DNA from: an uncultured Sutterella sp.
Lineage (GTDB): Bacteria; Pseudomonadota; Gammaproteobacteria; Burkholderiales; Burkholderiaceae_F
Reading direction: 5' to 3'
Assembly (NCBI GenBank): GCA_902463725.1
Contig: CABQGK010000003.1
Span: 221,718-285,717, forward strand
Length of the DNA: 64,000 nucleotides
Part shown: piece after piece, positions 27,776 to 36,107 of the stretch
How positions within the stretch are numbered: the first letter of the stretch is position 1
Layout of the letters: each line of letters starts with the position of its first letter
Notes under the pieces: generated by a model
The model's input: only the letters and a program-made list of their open reading frames with translations
Databases searched by the model: none
What the model was told of the DNA's origin: nothing
Made by a program: the position numbers and the translations under genes

Positions 27776-28564
27776 TTAGCGCACAAGACCGCGTTCGCTT
27801 GCTGCGATGAATTCAATGAAGTGCGTGAGCACCGCTGCAGACTCAGGGAAGGTTTCCTTGAGCGCAGCCATTTGCTCAAGCGCTTCTTTAACAATGAGCC
27901 CTTCACGATAAAGCAGACGATAGGCCTGATGGAGCCCTTTAATTGCCTCATCGCTAAAGCCATGACGGCGCAACCCTACGGTATTAAGTCCATGCGGACC
28001 AGCAGGGTTACCAGAGCACATCACGTAGGGAGGCAAATCACGCAAAAGTGCTGAGCACCCACCGAGCATTGCATGCTCGCCAAGGCGTACAAACTGATGC
28101 ACGGCACTCTGTCCTCCCACAATCACATAGTCTTCCACCGTGACATGGCCAGCGAGTGCCACATTGTTAGCAAGGATGGTTCCATTACCGACACGACAAT
28201 CGTGAGCAACGTGCACATTAGCCATGAATAGATTGTCGCTTCCCACCGTGGTGAGACCATGATCCTGCACCGTGCCGATGGAGAGCGTGCAATTTTCACG
28301 GATCACGTTACGGTCACCCACAATAAGAGCCGTGTCCTCCCCAGCATATTTTTTGTCTTGAGGATGGCAACCAATGCTGGCTCCTGCATAGATCGTGTTC
28401 TGCTCACCTATGGTCGTACGACCCTCTACAACAACATGACTGCGCAACACTGTTGCTGCACCGATCTTGACGCTAGGGCCAATCACACAAAAGGGCCCTA
28501 CGACCACGTCATCGGCAAGCTCTGCATCAGGATGCACAATGCTGGAGGGATGAATCTGCGCCAT
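27776..28564 (-). CDS. lpxA: UDP-N-acetylglucosamine acyltransferase
   Basis: 262 residues, identical in length to E. coli LpxA. Left-handed beta-helix hexapeptide repeats fill residues 1-190; the catalytic histidine lies in VHVAHDC (His118/His121 region). The C-terminal helical domain (FSDEAIKGLHQAYRLLYREG) is present. It starts lipid A synthesis by moving a hydroxyacyl chain from ACP to UDP-GlcNAc. AAAGGAAAA lies upstream of the ATG. The gene is separated from fabZ by a long non-coding gap. Confidence 0.95.
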   Translation of the reverse strand: MAQIHPSSIVHPDAELADDVVVGPFCVIGPSVKIGAATVLRSHVVVEGRTTIGEQNTIYAGASIGCHPQDKKYAGEDTALIVGDRNVIRENCTLSIGTVQDHGLTTVGSDNLFMANVHVAHDCRVGNGTILANNVALAGHVTVEDYVIVGGQSAVHQFVRLGEHAMLGGCSALLRDLPPYVMCSGNPAGPHGLNTVGLRRHGFSDEAIKGLHQAYRLLYREGLIVKEALEQMAALKETFPESAAVLTHFIEFIAASERGLVR

Positions 28565-28683
28565 AGTGAATGTTTTCCTTTATATCCTCTCAGGACTTGC
28601 CCATCATGCGTGCTCCACGCAGAGGACCAACGCGGCCGTTTGCGGCGCACTACGCTGAGAGTCAGTGTTTCGAAAAGACTCTC

Positions 28684-28712
28684 ATTATATCCTTGAAATT
28701 TCACGGGTTGTC
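28684..28712 (-). promoter_or_regulatory. Candidate promoter of lpxA-lpxB-rnhB
   Basis: On the minus strand a perfect -10 TATAAT (28684-28689) lies 17 bases after GACAAC (28707-28712). The -35 is weak. The expected start of transcription is about 110 bases before the lpxA ATG. Confidence 0.5.
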
Positions 28713-28856
28713 TGAGAAGAGAGAGACGAACACATTTAGGCGAGCGCTCAAGATCGAGAAACTTCAATGCGCGTGCTCTGCCATTGCCGCTCGTAGTGTA
28801 GCGGCCATGCGCTTTATATGAGTCAAGCTGAAAGCGGACTCATGACCCAAAAGATC

Positions 28857-28892
28857 GAAAAAAAACCCGCAGCGTTTTTTCGCACTGCGGGT
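28857..28892 (-). terminator. Terminator between fabZ and lpxA
   Basis: On the minus strand ACCCGCAGTGCG and CGCTGCGGGT form a strong stem around AAAAAA, directly followed by a T8 run. It would stop transcripts from fabZ before lpxA. Confidence 0.85.
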
Positions 28893-29157
28893 CAACCCTC
28901 ATTTTGACTCAACCTATGGTTAGGAGACTCCAGCAGAGTCCATGTGGACTTGCTGTATGAGGTTACTTTAGCGGAGACTGCCCCGTGAGGTATGTCAGAG
29001 CATCGCTACATGTAACGCGGGGTTACATGAGGAGAGGATACTTTTTGAGCGCCAATGTCAAAACCCTACTGCCTGTGCAGGTTTGAGCAAAGCGCTCGAA
29101 ATATACGGCGGAAACATCCCCTGACACGATCACGGAAAATTCACAGTTCTGTAACGC

Positions 29158-29640
29158 TTATTTGGCTTCGGTGTTTGCTCCTTTGCCAGGAATCGGACGA
29201 TAGGCGCACATCAATTCCGCGTCACAGACCACAGCACCGTCGACGCTAGCCACCACTTCAAAGAAGCCAACCCCGAGCTTGGAACGCAGAAACTGTGCAC
29301 GAATTTCCATAGTGTCCCCAGGCTGCACAACTCGCTTAAAGCGCGCTTTATTAATGCCCGCAAAATAAAAGAGCGAGTTCTTACGGTCGACCCCTTCAGG
29401 CAACTTGGCTAGAGCCACAATCGCACAAGCCTGCGCCATGGCCTCCACAATCAACACGCCAGGCATCACAGGAACGCCAGGGAAATGCCCCGTAAATTGG
29501 GGTTCATTCGCAGTGACGTTCTTACGAGCAAGCACAGTACCAGCTTCGACGTCGAGTTCAAGCACTCGATCGATCAGCAAAAACGGGAAACGGTGCGGCA
29601 AACTTGCCATGATTTCTTGGATGTCTAATGTTGTCGACAT
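29158..29640 (-). CDS. fabZ: 3-hydroxyacyl-ACP dehydratase FabZ
   Basis: 160 residues with a hot-dog fold. The motif HRFPFLLIDRVLEL opens the domain; the catalytic pair is His52 (GHFPGVPVMPG) and Glu66 (VEAMAQA). It removes water from 3-hydroxyacyl-ACP in fatty acid synthesis and balances the precursor used by LpxA and LpxD. AAGGAC lies upstream of the ATG. It starts 71 bases after the lpxD stop. Confidence 0.95.
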   Translation of the reverse strand: MSTTLDIQEIMASLPHRFPFLLIDRVLELDVEAGTVLARKNVTANEPQFTGHFPGVPVMPGVLIVEAMAQACAIVALAKLPEGVDRKNSLFYFAGINKARFKRVVQPGDTMEIRAQFLRSKLGVGFFEVVASVDGAVVCDAELMCAYRPIPGKGANTEAK

Positions 29641-29711
29641 GCAAAGGGGTCCTTCAGAGAGAATTGGAAAACGGAATCAACAATACAGTGATTTTGGCGC
29701 AATGGCGCGGA

Positions 29712-30848
29712 TTATTCTTCGGCCTTACAGATTAGCGTCTCGAGTTCAGCCACACGACGCTCAAGGGCCTTGACGTCTTTACGAATCTGCGGCAAACGAG
29801 CCACGGTCGCCGTGGTGATTTGGAACTCGCGCCCTTCCATTGCAGGGAAAAAGCCCGTGCGTTGTGCAGCTTCCGTACCCCAGCCAGTAATGACTGTCGC
29901 TGGACCCACCATCGATTTTGCCGGGATGTCAATGTGACCGTTGATCATAGCGGCTCCCCCCACCATACAGTGGTCACCCACACTGGTGCTTCCGGCGATG
30001 CCTACACAGGCAGCCATCACCACATGCTCGCCAATGCGGTCATTATGAGCGATTTGGATTTGATTATCGAGCTTCGTACCGCAACCAATCACCGTGTCCT
30101 CGAGCGCCCCGCGGTCAATCGTTGTACCTGCGCCAATCTCCACATCGTCCCCAATCACCACACGACCAACCTGAGGAATCTTGACCCACTCACCCATAAA
30201 GGGTGCAAAACCAAAGCCATCGCCCCCAATAATGCAGCCCGGTTGGAAAATACAGCGGTTACCAACCTGTGTTTCTCGCTCAATAACAACATTAGCGTGC
30301 ACAAGGCAGTCCGAGCCGATGACCACATCTTCAGCAATCACGGCACCCGAGCGAATCACCGTTCTTGCACCAATGCGTGCACCGCGCTTAATCACGGCAA
30401 GCGCTTCTATGGTAGCTGTCGGATCAACTACCGCCCCCGCCTCAACAACGGCTTTTGGATGAATCCCAGCAGGATGAGCTGTATGGAACAGACACTGCGA
30501 TGCAAACGCAAAAAAGGCGTATGGATTGTCGCAAAGTAACAGCCGCCGCCCTTCGGGTATCTCACCAAAAACAGCCGGCACATCTTTCTCACGCAGAATC
30601 ACCACGCTTGCGAGCGAGTCTTTGAGGGCTGCTGCATAGCGCGCATCAGTGAGAAACGCCATATCCCCATCGCCCGCCACCTGTGGGGGCATGAAGCGGT
30701 TGACGGTGACATCATCACCCACAAGGCGCATATTGAGGCGCCCTTGGCTGAGGGCGGAAACTTTTTCCATCAAATCTGAGAGAAGGAAAGAATGGGACTG
30801 CATCGCGGTGGCGACTCCATAAAAAGCGGTAAAAGAAAGGAAGGCCAC
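29712..30848 (-). CDS. lpxD: UDP-3-O-(3-hydroxymyristoyl)glucosamine N-acyltransferase
   Basis: LpxD adds the second hydroxyacyl chain in lipid A synthesis. An N-terminal uridine-binding domain is followed by beta-helix hexapeptide repeats (for example GARIGARTVIRSGAVI) and a C-terminal helix (LPQIRKDVKALERRVAELE, split here). The protein is 378 residues if translation begins at GTG 30848, where AAAGGAGG sits six bases upstream. Homology begins only around residue 16 (ATG 30803, MQSHSFLL), so either start is possible, and the GTG start would add a short hydrophobic lead. skp lies 70 bases upstream. It is longer than E. coli LpxD (341) even with the later start. Confidence 0.9.
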   Translation of the reverse strand: MAFLSFTAFYGVATAMQSHSFLLSDLMEKVSALSQGRLNMRLVGDDVTVNRFMPPQVAGDGDMAFLTDARYAAALKDSLASVVILREKDVPAVFGEIPEGRRLLLCDNPYAFFAFASQCLFHTAHPAGIHPKAVVEAGAVVDPTATIEALAVIKRGARIGARTVIRSGAVIAEDVVIGSDCLVHANVVIERETQVGNRCIFQPGCIIGGDGFGFAPFMGEWVKIPQVGRVVIGDDVEIGAGTTIDRGALEDTVIGCGTKLDNQIQIAHNDRIGEHVVMAACVGIAGSTSVGDHCMVGGAAMINGHIDIPAKSMVGPATVITGWGTEAAQRTGFFPAMEGREFQITTATVARLPQIRKDVKALERRVAELETLICKAEE

Positions 30849-30918
30849 CCGAGCCCTCCTTTAAGCATATCTTTGAGTTCTTCTGAGCGGCAATGGCAAT
30901 GCCGCCCTTTGAGAGCCA

Positions 30919-31443
30919 TTATTTTTGGCCAGGCACTTGTCGATCGAGTTCATCGATGACGCGCTGGGTGATATCAACACGGTTACTTGCGTAGAAATAC
31001 TCAAACAGCACGAGATCGAAGTGTTCTTTTTTCGCGATTTCCTCAATGACACGGCCCGCACGATTTTGTAGAAGCTGAACCTCTTCTAAGCGGCGCTGAT
31101 TGAATTCGTCACGCGCCTCACGACTGCGTCGCGTCACATCACGCTCCATCTCAGCGAGTTCACGCCGCTCAGAGAGGCGCTCACTCTCGGAAAGGGAGCC
31201 TGCCTTGCTCTCGAAATTCTCAAGTCGAGACTTGAACCGTTTCGTAAGCGCATCCACTTCATCCTGCCGGCGTTTGGCCTCCTCATTGAGGCGCTCACTC
31301 GCAATGGCAGCAGACTTGGTATCACGAAGAATCCGCTCCATGCTCACCACAGCAATGCGCAAATCATCGGCAGCTTGAGCAACGGAGGGCAAAGAAACGG
31401 ACGTAAGAAGGGCGGCAAGCGCCACAAACACTATTTTTTTCAA
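30919..31443 (-). CDS. skp: OmpH/Skp family periplasmic chaperone
   Basis: 174 residues with a signal peptide (LKKIVFVALAALL, ending ...SVAQA|ADDL) and a long charged coiled-coil body. It holds unfolded outer-membrane proteins for BamA. The start is taken as TTG at 31443 because GGAGAAAGGG stands directly before it and the signal peptide then begins with two lysines; an ATG 39 bases earlier would add a poor charged leader. Gene order bamA-skp-lpxD is conserved, though here other genes separate bamA from skp. Confidence 0.9.
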   Translation of the reverse strand: MKKIVFVALAALLTSVSLPSVAQAADDLRIAVVSMERILRDTKSAAIASERLNEEAKRRQDEVDALTKRFKSRLENFESKAGSLSESERLSERRELAEMERDVTRRSREARDEFNQRRLEEVQLLQNRAGRVIEEIAKKEHFDLVLFEYFYASNRVDITQRVIDELDRQVPGQK

Positions 31444-31653
31444 ATCCCTTTCTCCTTTTGTCGGGTCCAGAATTCTCGTCAATTTTACTCCAGCCGCCGA
31501 CTCAGCCTTAACCTAAGGGGGCGCACAAAACGAAGCGCCATGCGGTGAGGAGAACTTCCATACTTTAGCGCCAAAAGTGCACAAAAGTCCACTCCTACGA
31601 GACCTAACCAAGGAGCAAAGGTCAACTCAAATGGCATGGCTCGATCACGGTTA

Positions 31654-31695
31654 TTGACAGCATCCGCGGCTTTCTCTAGTATTTTTCAGAATACT
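31654..31695 (+). promoter_or_regulatory. Promoter and candidate operator of the Rrf2 gene
   Basis: TTGACA (31654-31659), a 17-base spacer and TAGTAT (31677-31682) form a strong sigma-70 promoter. The repeat AGTATT...AATACT (31678-31683 and 31690-31695) overlaps the -10, as expected for autorepression. The Rrf2 start lies 43 bases further on. Confidence 0.65.
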
Positions 31696-31737
31696 CTTCC
31701 CATCGATCTCCACGTTTAAGTCGCACAAGAGGTTCCC

Positions 31738-32229
31738 ATGCCCATGTCTAGCGGCGTAGAAAACGCCTTGCACTCGCTCGTGTTTCTTGGCACCCTGCCG
31801 ATTGGAACTGCTGCTGGCATCAAGGAAATCGCCTCTTTGCATAATCTCTCGGTTAGCTATCTCTCAAAAATCTTCTCCAAGCTGAGCAAAGCTGGCATCA
31901 TCCGTTCCACGCCAGGCGTCAATGGCGGCTACGCGCTCGTGCGGTGTCCAAGCGAAATCAACGTTTGGGAAGTGGTAGAAGCCATTGAAGGTAGCGCTCC
32001 ATTTTTCCAATGCCGCGCTGTGATTGGTACGCTCTCAACGCTGCCCGCAGAGGGGTTACCTGCTGATACCCCGCCCTGCTACATCCATCAGGTCATGTGG
32101 AAAGCTGAAGAAAAAATGCGCGAATACCTGCGTAGCATCACCATTGCACAACTACGAGACCATACAGAAACTCGCATCCCCAGCGAATCCTGGAACAGCG
32201 CCACCATTTGGCTCACCAAGAAGCAGTGA
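31738..32229 (+). CDS. Rrf2 family transcription regulator
   Basis: 163 residues. The winged helix lies in residues 1-80 (IKEIASLHNLSVSYLSKIFSKL, given in parts: SVSYLSKIFSKL and TPGVNGGYALVRCP). Cysteines at 70, 92 and 114 are present, but not the closely spaced three that hold the [2Fe-2S] cluster in IscR, so the sensed signal is uncertain. AGAGG stands five bases before the ATG. It is divergent from skp and upstream of a DoxX-like gene that it may control. Confidence 0.88.
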   Translation: MPMSSGVENALHSLVFLGTLPIGTAAGIKEIASLHNLSVSYLSKIFSKLSKAGIIRSTPGVNGGYALVRCPSEINVWEVVEAIEGSAPFFQCRAVIGTLSTLPAEGLPADTPPCYIHQVMWKAEEKMREYLRSITIAQLRDHTETRIPSESWNSATIWLTKKQ

Positions 32230-32261
32230 AACCGGAATCGAACATGCTCTATAACGCATTT

Positions 32262-32286
32262 TTGACGGTTGATACGATTTGTATCA
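32262..32286 (+). promoter_or_regulatory. Inverted repeat between rrf2 and doxX
   Basis: TGATAC-gattt-GTATCA (32270-32286 with six-base arms) follows a TTGACG box. It could be an operator in front of the DoxX gene. Confidence 0.35.
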
Positions 32287-32378
32287 TCAGCATCGCTTTG
32301 TTTGCTACATCACGCTAATCAGAAAGATACGGGTAAAATCCACAAACCAATTAACGACAAAACATATCCGTAATATCG

Positions 32379-32407
32379 TTGATTAGAACTTAGTTAACAT
32401 ATATTCT
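32379..32407 (+). promoter_or_regulatory. Candidate promoter of the DoxX-like gene
   Basis: TTGATT (32379-32384) and TATTCT (32402-32407) are spaced by 17 bases. The -10 ends only seven bases before the ATG at 32415, and no ribosome binding site is visible, so a leaderless or nearly leaderless transcript is suggested if this is the promoter. Confidence 0.4.
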
Positions 32408-32414
32408 GATTATC

Positions 32415-32825
32415 ATGAACAATACCTCTCGTAGCCTAATCGAATGGGCCCTACGTCTATCTCTTAGCATCACCTTCCTTTTTGCAGTAAGTTCGCGTCT
32501 TGGACTCTTTAGCCATGATCCCAATGCATGGGAGAACTTTGTCAAATTCACGGGCATCATGACGGGCTTTATGCCTTCTGTGCTCACGCCGTTTTTTGCC
32601 TATGCTGCGACCGCCTGCGAACTCGCCTTTGGCATCTTGTTACTGCTGCCCGTGCAGACGAAGTGGGTAGCGCGTCTAGCGGGGGCGCTCCTTTTGACGT
32701 TTGCGCTTTCTGGGACGATCTCGATGGGTATTTCCCAGCCACTTGGTCACTCGGTGTTTACAGCTGCAGCGGCGGCTTATGCACTCAGCTACCTCGTGAG
32801 CGAAAAGAAAGCTGCCGGAAAATAA
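32415..32825 (+). CDS. DoxX-like membrane protein
   Basis: 136 residues with four hydrophobic segments. The pattern is that of the DoxX/DoxD-like family: a helix after ALRLSLSITFLFAV, a short loop with WENFVKFTGIM, and ACELAFGILLLLPV. Members are small inner-membrane proteins linked to sulfur or redox stress in some bacteria, but the function here is unknown. It follows the Rrf2 gene after 185 bases. A hairpin follows its stop. Confidence 0.8.
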   Translation: MNNTSRSLIEWALRLSLSITFLFAVSSRLGLFSHDPNAWENFVKFTGIMTGFMPSVLTPFFAYAATACELAFGILLLLPVQTKWVARLAGALLLTFALSGTISMGISQPLGHSVFTAAAAAYALSYLVSEKKAAGK

Positions 32826-32890
32826 CGCTGAACGGTTACCCATCATGTTGGTGCAATCCTTGCGCTGAGAAACACTGATTCAGAAACGTT

Positions 32891-32915
32891 CAGGGGCGGC
32901 AAAAAGTCGCCCCTG
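32891..32915 (+). terminator. Terminator-like hairpin after the DoxX-like gene
   Basis: Perfect arms CAGGGGCG and CGCCCCTG around a nine-base loop, 65 bases after the stop. The T-run that follows is weak. Confidence 0.55.
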
Positions 32916-32982
32916 AGTCGTTTCGGTAAGCACCTGCGGCTAGTAGCACTATCAATCGCTTTTCAGTTACCTTGTCTCTTGA

Positions 32983-33408
32983 AGAGTGAGCAAAACTTTC
33001 GTCGCTTGCGGCACCTGAAACCTTTGACAGCGTGAATAGGCACAAACCCGCTTCTTCAGCGGGATTCACGTACTTTCAAATTTTCGTCTTACCTCGGTTA
33101 TAGATGTTAAAAACCAAACGCAGTGAGCTGCGCCGTCCGAACTTCCGCCGCTTGCAGACCCCGCCACCTTTGACAGCGTGAATAGGCGAAAACCCGCTTC
33201 TGCCGCGGGATTCACGCACTTTCAAATTTTCGTCTTACCTCAGATATAGATGTTAAAGTCCAGATGGATTGAGCCGCGCCGGCCAACCTTCCGTCGCTTG
33301 CTGCCCCGACACCTTTGACAGCGTGAATAGGCGAAAACCCAGTCCTGACGCGGGATTCACGCACTTTCAAATTTTCATCTTACCTCGGATATAGATGTGA
33401 AAACCGCT
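32983..33408. repeat. Three tandem copies of a 145-bp non-coding repeat
   Basis: The core CCTTTGACAGCGTGAATAGG recurs at 33021, 33167 and 33312, a period of 146 and 145 bases. In each copy a hairpin is conserved: outer arms GCGTGAAT/ATTCACGC (first copy imperfect) and inner arms CCCGC/GCGGG. A block CTTTCAAATTTTC, then TCTTACCTCGG and TATAGATG, follows. The part GTCGCTTGC precedes each core, including the first, so the array begins near 32983, perhaps with a degraded extra copy before it. No open reading frame is shared by the copies. Function unknown: tandem small RNA genes or a repeat-type element are both possible. Confidence 0.8.
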
Positions 33409-33450
33409 ATGTTTCGGTTTTCTGTCCCGCGCGAAATGAATTTGAACCTC

Positions 33451-33480
33451 AAAAAAACGGCCCCATCCTCGATGGAGCCG
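33451..33480 (-). terminator. Terminator of bamA
   Basis: On the minus strand CGGCTCCATC-GAG-GATGGGGCCG is followed by a T7 run. It lies 29 bases after the bamA stop. Confidence 0.85.
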
Positions 33481-33509
33481 TAGTCTGAATATTAGGACGC
33501 GGTAATCGC

Positions 33510-35843
33510 TTAGAAGCCCGTACCGATTTGGAACTGGAAGCGCTGCGTTTCGTCACCCTCTTGCTTTTTGAGCGGATAGGCGATCGAGAACTTGAGCGGC
33601 CCCAATGGCGAGATCCAAGCGATACCAAAACCAGTAGAGACGCGCAGGTCATCTAAGCTAATGGGCTGACGGTCATACTCCCACTTACCATTAACCTTTG
33701 TGCCTTCATAGCCCCAGGCATAGCCCGTATCAAGGAACGTAAAGAAGCGCAACGTGCGATCGCCCCCTGGCAGCGGCGCTAGCAACTCAAGGCTTGCGGA
33801 CATCATACGGTCGCCGCCCAAGTAGCTATTGCTGTTGGAGTAGTTACCAGGATCTCTTTCCGAGGGGCCAAGCGAGCCACTTTCAAAGCCACGCACGGAA
33901 CCGATACCACCCACGTAGAAGTTCTTAAAGAATGGGAACATGTCCGTCTTACCGTACACGTCGCCATAGCCCACCTGACCATTAAAGGCGAAAGTGATGT
34001 TCTTCGTAAGCGGCCAGTACTGTTGATACTGATAGGTGAATTTGTAATACTGAATATCCATACCCGGCAAGCCGACTTCACCGTTGAGACGCTGGTAGAC
34101 GCCGCGGTTCGGAGCGAGCGCGCTGTCACGCGAGTCGCGCGACCAACCCAACGTGGCGGCCACAGAGAATGGATCATCGCCAAACGAATCTACGTAGTTC
34201 TTGTAGCGCTGTGGCGAATTGTCATTAACCGTCACCTTCGTGCTTTCCACACGACCGCCTAAGAAGACGCGGTCATATTCGGTAAACGGAATACCGAAGG
34301 AAAGCCCAGCGGCACGGGTTTCATACTTGACGTCCGCCACATCCAACTTATCCAAGTCGACACGGCGGTCGGAAATATCCCACGTGCGAGAAATCCCTGT
34401 CGGCGTGACGTACGGCTCAGTAATGCTCAAAGCGTACGTACGCTGAGACTTCGACGTGTTCACGTCAACCTGAAGCGACTTGCCCGTACCAAAGAGGTTA
34501 TTTTGCGCAAAGCCGCCCGAGAGCACGATACCCTCAGAGGTAGAGTAACCCGCGCCGAGCGAAACAGAACCTGTTGCACGCTCTTTGACTTTCACATCAA
34601 GGTCAACTTGATCGCGCGTCCCAGGCACCGGCGTAGGATCGGCTGTCACAGAATCAAAGAAGCCCAAGCGGTCGATACGGTCACGAGAAACCTTCACCTT
34701 ATCGCTATCAAACCAAGCCGCTTCATACTGGCGAACTTCACGGCGGATGACTTCATCACGGGTACGGTTATTGCCAGAAATGTTCACGCGGCGAACATAA
34801 GCGCGACGTCCTGGGTCAACAGTGTAAACCACCTCAACCGTGTGCTTGGCCTTATCGGTCATCGGGTTGGGCGTCACTTGTGCAAATGCATAACCCAACG
34901 TCGAGAGTTTATCCTTAATGGCTTCTGCAATGGCATTGGCATTGGTGGCGTTATAGGTTTCGCCTTCCTTGAGCGTTAGCATCGGCTTGAATGTGTCATC
35001 AAGACCAAGCAAGTCGCCCTGCAGCTTAGAGCCAGAAATCTTATAGGGTTCCCCTTCCGTCATGTTAATCGTGACATGCACATCAGAACGATTGGGGGAG
35101 ATGGAAACCTGAACGGAATCGAACTTGAAGTCGAGGTAGCCCGCATCAAGGTAGTGGGTACGAATACTTTCAAGGTCAGCCGCCAGCTTTTCACGGCTGT
35201 AGAGGTCGCGCTTGGTATACCAACTAAACCAGTTCGGCGTACCGAGCTGCATCAGATCCAAAAGATCATCGTCATCGTAGACCTTGTTGCCCACGAAGCG
35301 GATGGAGGAAATCGAACTCGCCTTACCTTCGTCGACATTAATCGTAATACCGACGCGATTGCGCTCTAGCGGCGTCGCCGTTGTCTTGACCGTCACACCA
35401 TAGTAGCCGCGCGCCAAATACTGACGGCGCAACTCTTGGTCAGCACGCTCGAGCGTGGACTGGTCAAAGATACGACCTTCCGCAAGACCCACATCTCGCA
35501 GGCTCTTCTCCACCGCTGCCTTATCAAAGATCTTGATGCCATGGCTCGCAATCGTCGCAACGGCAGGACGCTCAACCACGCTTACCACGACAACCGAGCC
35601 ATCTTGCGTCAGGTTCACGTCCTTAAAGAGCCCTGAGCGATAAAGGCTACGAATGGCGCGCGTACCCTTCTCTGGGGTAAAGTCATCGCCAACGCGGAAA
35701 GGTAGATGAGAAAACACCGTGCCGGGCTCCGTTCGTTGAATCCCCTCCACACGGATGTCGGAGATGACAAATGCCCAAGCCCCTTCAGCAAATAGAAAGG
35801 CCGACAGCACTCCAGCAGCCAGTTTAGTCAGATTGTGCTTCAA
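33510..35843 (-). CDS. bamA: Outer membrane protein assembly factor BamA
   Basis: 777 residues. A signal peptide (MKHNLTKLAAGVLS, cleaved after ...AEGAWA) is followed by five POTRA domains to about residue 420 and a C-terminal beta-barrel ending in phenylalanine (FQIGTGF), with the barrel motif VRGF in SVRGFESG. BamA folds and inserts outer-membrane proteins. The start is TTG at 35843; it yields a perfect signal peptide and no ATG fits. GAGAGTGAA stands upstream. In the usual order rseP precedes it; here rseP starts after a 264-bp gap in which I see no gene. Confidence 0.95.
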   Translation of the reverse strand: MKHNLTKLAAGVLSAFLFAEGAWAFVISDIRVEGIQRTEPGTVFSHLPFRVGDDFTPEKGTRAIRSLYRSGLFKDVNLTQDGSVVVVSVVERPAVATIASHGIKIFDKAAVEKSLRDVGLAEGRIFDQSTLERADQELRRQYLARGYYGVTVKTTATPLERNRVGITINVDEGKASSISSIRFVGNKVYDDDDLLDLMQLGTPNWFSWYTKRDLYSREKLAADLESIRTHYLDAGYLDFKFDSVQVSISPNRSDVHVTINMTEGEPYKISGSKLQGDLLGLDDTFKPMLTLKEGETYNATNANAIAEAIKDKLSTLGYAFAQVTPNPMTDKAKHTVEVVYTVDPGRRAYVRRVNISGNNRTRDEVIRREVRQYEAAWFDSDKVKVSRDRIDRLGFFDSVTADPTPVPGTRDQVDLDVKVKERATGSVSLGAGYSTSEGIVLSGGFAQNNLFGTGKSLQVDVNTSKSQRTYALSITEPYVTPTGISRTWDISDRRVDLDKLDVADVKYETRAAGLSFGIPFTEYDRVFLGGRVESTKVTVNDNSPQRYKNYVDSFGDDPFSVAATLGWSRDSRDSALAPNRGVYQRLNGEVGLPGMDIQYYKFTYQYQQYWPLTKNITFAFNGQVGYGDVYGKTDMFPFFKNFYVGGIGSVRGFESGSLGPSERDPGNYSNSNSYLGGDRMMSASLELLAPLPGGDRTLRFFTFLDTGYAWGYEGTKVNGKWEYDRQPISLDDLRVSTGFGIAWISPLGPLKFSIAYPLKKQEGDETQRFQFQIGTGF

Positions 35844-36107
35844 AATTCACTCTCACATTTAAGTTAAAGCCGACACGGTAAGAACCGTCTCGAGCGGCAC
35901 TGGCCGCTCAGAAAGTACTGCACGTAGACGCGCGCTCTAATGCTAGCACAGGCCTTACAGCGATGCAGTGCAGAAAAGCGCCACGTATACGTAGAAGATG
36001 CTTAGCGCAATGGCTTTACATCTCCCACTGTGCTTACGCAACGAAACCACACCGAGTAGCGCGGATTACTCTGCATTGTACAAGCAACTACGCGCCCCGA
36101 AGCCTGT

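Larger units (their letters stand above)
28565..29157. other. 593-bp non-coding stretch between fabZ and lpxA
   Basis: No convincing gene is seen. It holds, from right to left on the minus strand: an inverted repeat CATGTAAC/GTTACATG (29009-29016 and 29022-29029), the terminator at 28857-28892, a short inverted repeat ATGAGTC/GACTCAT (28818-28824, 28837-28843) and the lpxA promoter candidate at 28684-28712. Confidence 0.6.

Noticed and set aside
29820..30539. 239-residue plus-strand frame opposite lpxD
   Set aside because: Shadow of hexapeptide repeats; repeats in lpxD keep the opposite frame open.
32983..33408. Tandem repeats as a CRISPR array
   Set aside because: The unit is about 145 bases with similar linkers, not 25-40 bases with unique spacers, and no cas genes are near.
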